7,983 nt of DNA from positions 1 to 7,983 of the forward strand of contig CANAUU010000044.1 of the NCBI GenBank assembly GCA_947364965.1, read 5' to 3'. Shown piece by piece: positions 5,591 to 7,983 of the stretch. The position numbers and the translations under genes were made by a program. The stretch comes from an uncultured Candidatus Saccharibacteria bacterium. Its GTDB lineage: Bacteria > Patescibacteriota > Saccharimonadia > Saccharimonadales > Saccharimonadaceae. Position 1 is the stretch's first letter. Each line of letters starts with the position of its first letter. The notes under the pieces are model-generated. The model did no database searches. It was not told the origin of the DNA and saw only the letters and a list, made by a program, of their open reading frames with translations.

Positions 5591-5611
5591 AAAAAGAGAT
5601 CTCCTATCTCT
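5591..5611 (-). terminator. Terminator of the tRNA operon
   Basis: On the minus strand AGAGAT-AGGAG-ATCTCT forms a 6-bp stem with a 5-base loop that runs into five T, about 45 bases after the CCA of tRNA-Ala. Confidence 0.7.
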
Positions 5612-5656
5612 GTAAAACAGAACTAAGAGACCTTGTTGATTTTAATAATGTCAATG

Positions 5657-5732
5657 TGGTGGAGTGGAGGCGACTTGAACGCCCTACCTCAGCAATGCGA
5701 ATGCTGCGCTCTACCAGGTGAGCTACCACCCC
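5657..5732 (-). tRNA. tRNA-Ala(CGC)
   Basis: 76 nt including an encoded CCA. Acceptor GGGGTGG pairs with CCACTCC and contains the G3-U70 wobble that marks tRNA-Ala. The anticodon stem CAGCA/TGCTG encloses loop TTCGCAT, giving anticodon CGC (reads GCG). The T arm, GGGCG-TTCAAGT-CGCCT, closes with one G-U pair. It is co-transcribed 42 nt after tRNA-Thr. Confidence 0.95.
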
Positions 5733-5774
5733 AGATGCGTCTAATGCTTTTGTATCAAACGTGACGTCTCAACG

Positions 5775-5850
5775 TGGAGCCGCGACCGGGATTTGAACCC
5801 GGGACCTCATCCTTACCATGGATGCGCTCTACCGACTGAGCTATCGCGGC
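5775..5850 (-). tRNA. tRNA-Thr(GGT)
   Basis: 76 nt including an encoded CCA. Acceptor GCCGCGA/TCGCGGC is fully paired, with discriminator T. The anticodon stem CATCC/GGATG encloses loop ATGGTAA, giving anticodon GGT (reads ACC/ACT). The T arm is CCGGG-TTCAAAT-CCCGG. First gene of the two-tRNA operon. Confidence 0.96.
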
Positions 5851-5858
5851 ATGAGGTT

Positions 5859-5887
5859 ATTTTACCACAGATTGCGCGAGATGTGAA
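5859..5887 (-). promoter_or_regulatory. Promoter of the tRNA-Thr/tRNA-Ala operon
   Basis: Minus strand: -35 TTCACA (5882-5887, one base from consensus), 17-base spacer, -10 TAAAAT (5859-5864) preceded by TGG (extended -10). The tRNA begins 8 bases after the -10, so almost no 5' leader needs removal by RNase P. Confidence 0.75.
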
Positions 5888-5994
5888 GATGTTTTAGGCA
5901 AGTCGCGGTGCGGAGGATGGAGGCGAGGCGCCCTGATGTCTGTCTCAATACAGGGGCAAGGCGAGAAGTTCGTCATAGAAGAATGTAGAATTAG

Positions 5995-6609
5995 TTAGCG
6001 CAGGGGCTTCGGGCGACGCTTGGAGGCGAGCCAGTCAGGGGTGTCGGTGAATTTGATTTCGGGGCAATAGTTTATGTCGTTTCGAGTGACGTCGTAATAA
6101 ATCTTGTAAACTTCGTCAACTGAGCCGTAGAGGGCGTCGGCCATATCGAAATCGAGTTTGGCAGCGACGGATTTGACCGCGGCTTCGTTCGGGCCTTCGA
6201 TTTCAACATAAGGGGGGAGCCACGGCCAAGTGTCGATGTCGAGTTCGACGCCGTCGAGCTCCCACTCTTCGCGGAGAGTTTCCTGAACGGCCTTGATTTT
6301 GAGACCACAAGCTTTGACAAAGGCAATTGCTTCATCATAGTTATTGACATTGAGACAGATTTCTTTCATGCCGGAGAGCGAAACTGCGTCGAGATGTTTA
6401 TACGACATCGTAATACGGTTGCCTTCGTCGCGGACTCGGACGAAAGAATAGTCATCAATGTCAAAGATGGTACGACGCATGAGAAGTTCAGGCTGTAGGA
6501 GCTTGGCGCAGAGTCCTTTTAGCTGGGCGCGGAGCTGATCCTTATCAATGTTAATAAATGTAGCCTCAATCTCGGGTTTGAGTTCGGGTTGAGATTGTGA
6601 TTCTGACAT
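5995..6609 (-). CDS. CYTH-domain protein (class IV adenylate cyclase/triphosphatase-like)
   Basis: 204 residues. CYTH proteins form a beta tunnel that binds triphosphate substrates with metal ions; members are thiamine or inorganic triphosphatases and class IV adenylate cyclases. Visible tunnel residues in order: EIEATF at 13-18, FVRVR (Arg58, Arg60), MSYK (Lys71), KEICLNV (Glu83), ETLREEWELDG (110-120, Arg113), VELDIDTWP (Asp124, Asp126) and YVEIEG (Glu136, Glu138). The canonical ExExK signature reads ExExT here, so the lysine is replaced; EYEATF/EIEATF forms occur in Patescibacteria annotated as class IV adenylate cyclase (from memory). About 30 residues after the domain end in a basic tail (SKRRPKPLR). 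The start is set by AAGGA 7 bases before the ATG. It is the second gene of an operon, 19 bases after the 161-residue gene. Whether it makes cAMP or hydrolyses polyphosphate is not decidable here. Confidence 0.85.
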   Translation of the reverse strand: MSESQSQPELKPEIEATFINIDKDQLRAQLKGLCAKLLQPELLMRRTIFDIDDYSFVRVRDEGNRITMSYKHLDAVSLSGMKEICLNVNNYDEAIAFVKACGLKIKAVQETLREEWELDGVELDIDTWPWLPPYVEIEGPNEAAVKSVAAKLDFDMADALYGSVDEVYKIYYDVTRNDINYCPEIKFTDTPDWLASKRRPKPLR

Positions 6610-6614
6610 GCGTC

Positions 6615-6626
6615 GTTCCTTTCTTT
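6615..6626 (-). promoter_or_regulatory. Ribosome binding site of the CYTH gene
   Basis: AAAGAAAGGAAC on the minus strand, 5 bases before the ATG and identical to the fabG element at 4585-4596. Confidence 0.6.
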
Positions 6627-6628
6627 AG

Positions 6629-7114
6629 TTATTCGTCGAGAGCATCGACTGGTGTATTGTCGAGGTGCTCGCTTTCGTCAAACCAATCGTCAGCCCCAGC
6701 ACGAACCGGCCAGACGTTGGAATATTCCATGTCTGGGAGCTCGGGGAGGTTGGTTTTCGGGTCGATTTCGCCGAGGACTTTGCAAATGGCGAAGCCGCAG
6801 AGCGTAAACTCGACAGCGACGACCAGATATTTTTCGAACTGATCATAGAGACGACCGGCGGAATAGGTGCCACGGGCAACGGTTTTGACAGAGTTAGCGA
6901 CATAGCAAAAGTCGTCGGCCAGGGTCAAAGCAGCCTCGACGTCTTTCTTGCTGGATTTCTGGTCGTCTAGCCCAGAAAGAATCAGCGTGGCGCCAATAGC
7001 TTCGTCGTCGCAGAGGTCCTTGGCGGCCTTGCGCAGAATGAAGCGGTCGCCGACGGCGGCATCCTCGGTGATTAAAGTTGTATAAATTGATTTGTTAATT
7101 GGAGATAGTTTCAT
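6629..7114 (-). CDS. Unknown 161-residue acidic protein, first gene of the CYTH operon
   Basis: I recognise no family. The protein is soluble-looking, mostly alpha-helical by eye (ITEDAAVGDRFILRKAAKDL; SKKDVEAALTLADDFCYVAN), acidic overall and especially at the C-terminus (DDWFDESEHLDNTPVDALDE), with a moderately hydrophobic strand-helix segment LYDQFEKYLVVAVEFTLCGF near residues 88-107. It has no signal peptide or clear membrane helix. The ATG at 7114 was preferred to one at 7156 because a TATAAT box ends 6 bases before 7114, and transcription would begin after the upstream candidate. It lies 19 bases before the CYTH gene with no terminator, so a shared process is likely (inference). It could be a regulator or partner of the CYTH protein. 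G/C strand bias is weaker here than in the other minus-strand genes. Confidence 0.8.
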   Translation of the reverse strand: MKLSPINKSIYTTLITEDAAVGDRFILRKAAKDLCDDEAIGATLILSGLDDQKSSKKDVEAALTLADDFCYVANSVKTVARGTYSAGRLYDQFEKYLVVAVEFTLCGFAICKVLGEIDPKTNLPELPDMEYSNVWPVRAGADDWFDESEHLDNTPVDALDE

Positions 7115-7120
7115 GGGTAT

Positions 7121-7129
7121 ATTATAGCA
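7121..7129 (-). promoter_or_regulatory. Extended -10 promoter of the unknown-CYTH operon, leaderless start
   Basis: The minus strand reads TGC-TATAAT, then ATACCC, then ATG. TGCTATAATAT is identical to the pcp promoter core, with the same 6-base distance to the start codon. No clear -35. Confidence 0.7.
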
Positions 7130-7194
7130 TGAGTTGGCAACGTGATGAGCGATCAAAATCGTGATGAAAAATCTTGCTTTTTCACTATAGTATG

Positions 7195-7200
7195 TATAAT
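7195..7200 (+). promoter_or_regulatory. -10 box of a + strand promoter at the right end
   Basis: A perfect TATAAT, preceded by a TTGCTT that is 15 bases away (short spacing). Downstream at 7211-7225 are purine-rich ribosome-site candidates (GGGAG, AAGGA). Just before the gene start at 7235 is a two-codon frame ATG AGA TAA (7227-7235) whose stop overlaps that ATG. Confidence 0.45.
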
Positions 7201-7234
7201 GGTGCTAAGAAGGGAGAGAAAAGGAAATGAGATA

Positions 7235-7636
7235 ATGATATCATTAGAATGCACTACTAGTATCAACATTTATCAGAATATTGCCTGTCCTCATGATTAC
7301 TACGCCCAGACTAACCAATTATTTGATTTGCTACGTCCCATTTTACGATGGATTTTGCAACACTTATGCAGAGAGTTTGTCCATTTCAATTTACGCTGTT
7401 AAAGCTTCTGACGCAGAAGCCTATTATTCGCTCGTGAGTGAAAAAGGTTATAGTCCCCTGGCAATTTGAACCATTAGCAACATACAGTATCCCCTGTTAA
7501 GACCTCAGCCTGTCCTGGTATACGCTCTTTCCGAAGGAATTGGACAGAGATGCTGTTTTAGTTTGCGCTAAAATTGACGAAGGTTATTTCTCTCTGGAAG
7601 TCTTGATTTTTGGTATCTACCAGCTCGATGAGGACT
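7235..7636 (+). pseudogene. Probable frameshifted remnant gene, function unknown
   Basis: A promoter and ribosome site lead to ATG 7235, but the first frame (MISLECTTSINIYQNIAC...) stops at 7402 after 55 codons. Coding-like sequence then continues in a second frame up to about 7469 (VPFYDGFCNTYAESLSISIY, DAEAYYSLVSEKGY) and in a third from 7441 (KKVIVPWQFEPLATYSIPC), interrupted by TAA at 7498-7500 and resuming DLSLSWYTLFPKELDRDAV to TGA at 7634-7636. The run of five A near 7440 is a plausible slip site between the second and third frames. The stretch is AT-rich compared with the genes on both sides and recalls the recombinase region at the left end. I cannot name a family. Alternatives are a short real 55-residue gene followed by non-coding DNA, or sequencing errors. 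Confidence 0.35.
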
Positions 7637-7983
7637 GACAAAGATGTCGTAAAAAGCCTTATTGCCCGCGGTCATATCGAACTCTGTGGCGAAGAGTCTG
7701 GCGCTATCACGAGCATTGGAGTTTTCATCAAGGTGGTCAAAGCCGCTTGCGACAAACGCCGCGACCAAATCATCGCCGAGATATCTGCCGTCGTCAAAAG
7801 TGAAGTCGCTCCCCTCAAGGAACGCATGAACGCTACCGACACCAAACTCGACACTCTCCAAGCAAGCCTCGACCAGAACAACTTGGAAACTGCCCGCGTT
7901 GACCTCAATCAAGCCACCGAACACGCACCACACGAACACAAGGCTATCCTAGACCTCGCCAAGCACTATTTCGTGGAACTTGG
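7628..7983 (+). CDS. Partial coiled-coil-like protein running off the right edge
   Basis: The frame stays open from ATG 7628 to the window end (118 codons). The N-terminal part, DKDVVKSLIARGHIELCGEE and TSIGVFIKVVKAACDKRRDQ, is mixed helix and strand. Residues about 52-82 have heptad-like spacing (IIAEISAVVKSEVAPLKERM, TKLDTLQASL), suggesting a coiled coil. Codons favour C in third position, as in the minus-strand genes, which supports this strand over the overlapping minus-strand frame. No ribosome site or good promoter precedes 7628. The start may therefore be wrong, or the gene may have lost its 5' part, since it begins inside the remnant gene that ends at 7636 (9-base overlap). Confidence 0.55.
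   Translation, partial: MRTDKDVVKSLIARGHIELCGEESGAITSIGVFIKVVKAACDKRRDQIIAEISAVVKSEVAPLKERMNATDTKLDTLQASLDQNNLETARVDLNQATEHAPHEHKAILDLAKHYFVEL

Noticed and set aside
5263..5592. 110-residue N-terminal extension of the pcp-like protein
   Set aside because: It would include the small membrane protein gene on the same strand in another frame and pass over the pcp promoter; the family N-terminus starts at 5262.
470..7539. Inverted 10-base match TTCCTTCGGA (470-479) and its complement at 7530-7539, both near a TGGACA
   Set aside because: A 10-base match is expected several times by chance in 8 kb, and the adjoining bases do not align; not convincing as terminal inverted repeats.
7441..7636. Resemblance of the frame FPKELDRDAVLVCAKIDEGY to a eukaryotic WD-repeat protein segment
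   Set aside because: Short, low-information similarity in an otherwise broken reading frame; no repeat structure present.
7568..7939. 123-codon open frame on the minus strand
   Set aside because: It overlaps the + strand frame from 7628, which has C-ending codons like neighbouring genes, helix-forming heptads and continues past the window edge; the minus frame has no promoter or ribosome site.
1..7983. CRISPR array or tandem repeats
   Set aside because: No regularly spaced repeats of 20 or more bases were seen on either strand.

Overview
The window looks like a chromosomal segment of a small-genome bacterium, most likely Candidatus Saccharibacteria (TM7) or a related Patescibacteria lineage. 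That placement is inferred from gene style, not from a marker gene. The signs are compact genes, promoters reduced to an extended -10 box sitting directly on start codons (leaderless messages), a CYTH protein of the EIEATF type, a stand-alone short-chain dehydrogenase and a stand-alone pyroglutamyl-peptidase-like protein. The standard genetic code reads normally throughout.

Left part (1-1780): the C-terminal end of a gene cut by the window edge, perhaps a DEAD/DEAH-type helicase, is followed by a two-gene serine recombinase module. The first recombinase gene carries only the DNA-binding 'recombinase' domain. The second carries the catalytic serine domain plus a second copy of that domain. The pair resembles tandem recombinases of Firmicutes mobile elements. 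It is bracketed by a 14-base direct repeat (13/14 identical), a candidate boundary or attachment core.

Centre (1780-3690): glyA (serine hydroxymethyltransferase) with its own promoter and a leader holding a two-codon open frame, then a strong intrinsic terminator. The -35 box of a second promoter is built into the 3' arm of that terminator. This promoter drives an orphan structured RNA of about 186 nt that ends in its own very strong terminator and codes for no evident protein. It is the best candidate in the window for something undescribed.

Right-centre (3840-7114), all on the minus strand: a pcp-like peptidase and a fabG-like reductase as one operon; a 58-residue single-pass membrane protein with its own promoter; a tRNA-Thr(GGT)/tRNA-Ala(CGC) operon with promoter and terminator; and an operon of a 161-residue unknown protein plus a CYTH-domain phosphohydrolase/cyclase-like protein. 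The first genes of these protein operons start exactly 6 nt after a -10 box and look leaderless. The second genes share an identical 12-base Shine-Dalgarno element at identical spacing.

Right end (7190-7983): an AT-rich stretch with a promoter and ribosome binding site leading into a gene that appears broken by frameshifts and a stop. Then comes a coiled-coil-like open frame that runs off the edge. The strand bias in G and C reverses between the centre and this end, suggesting a replication-direction change, an inversion or an insertion.
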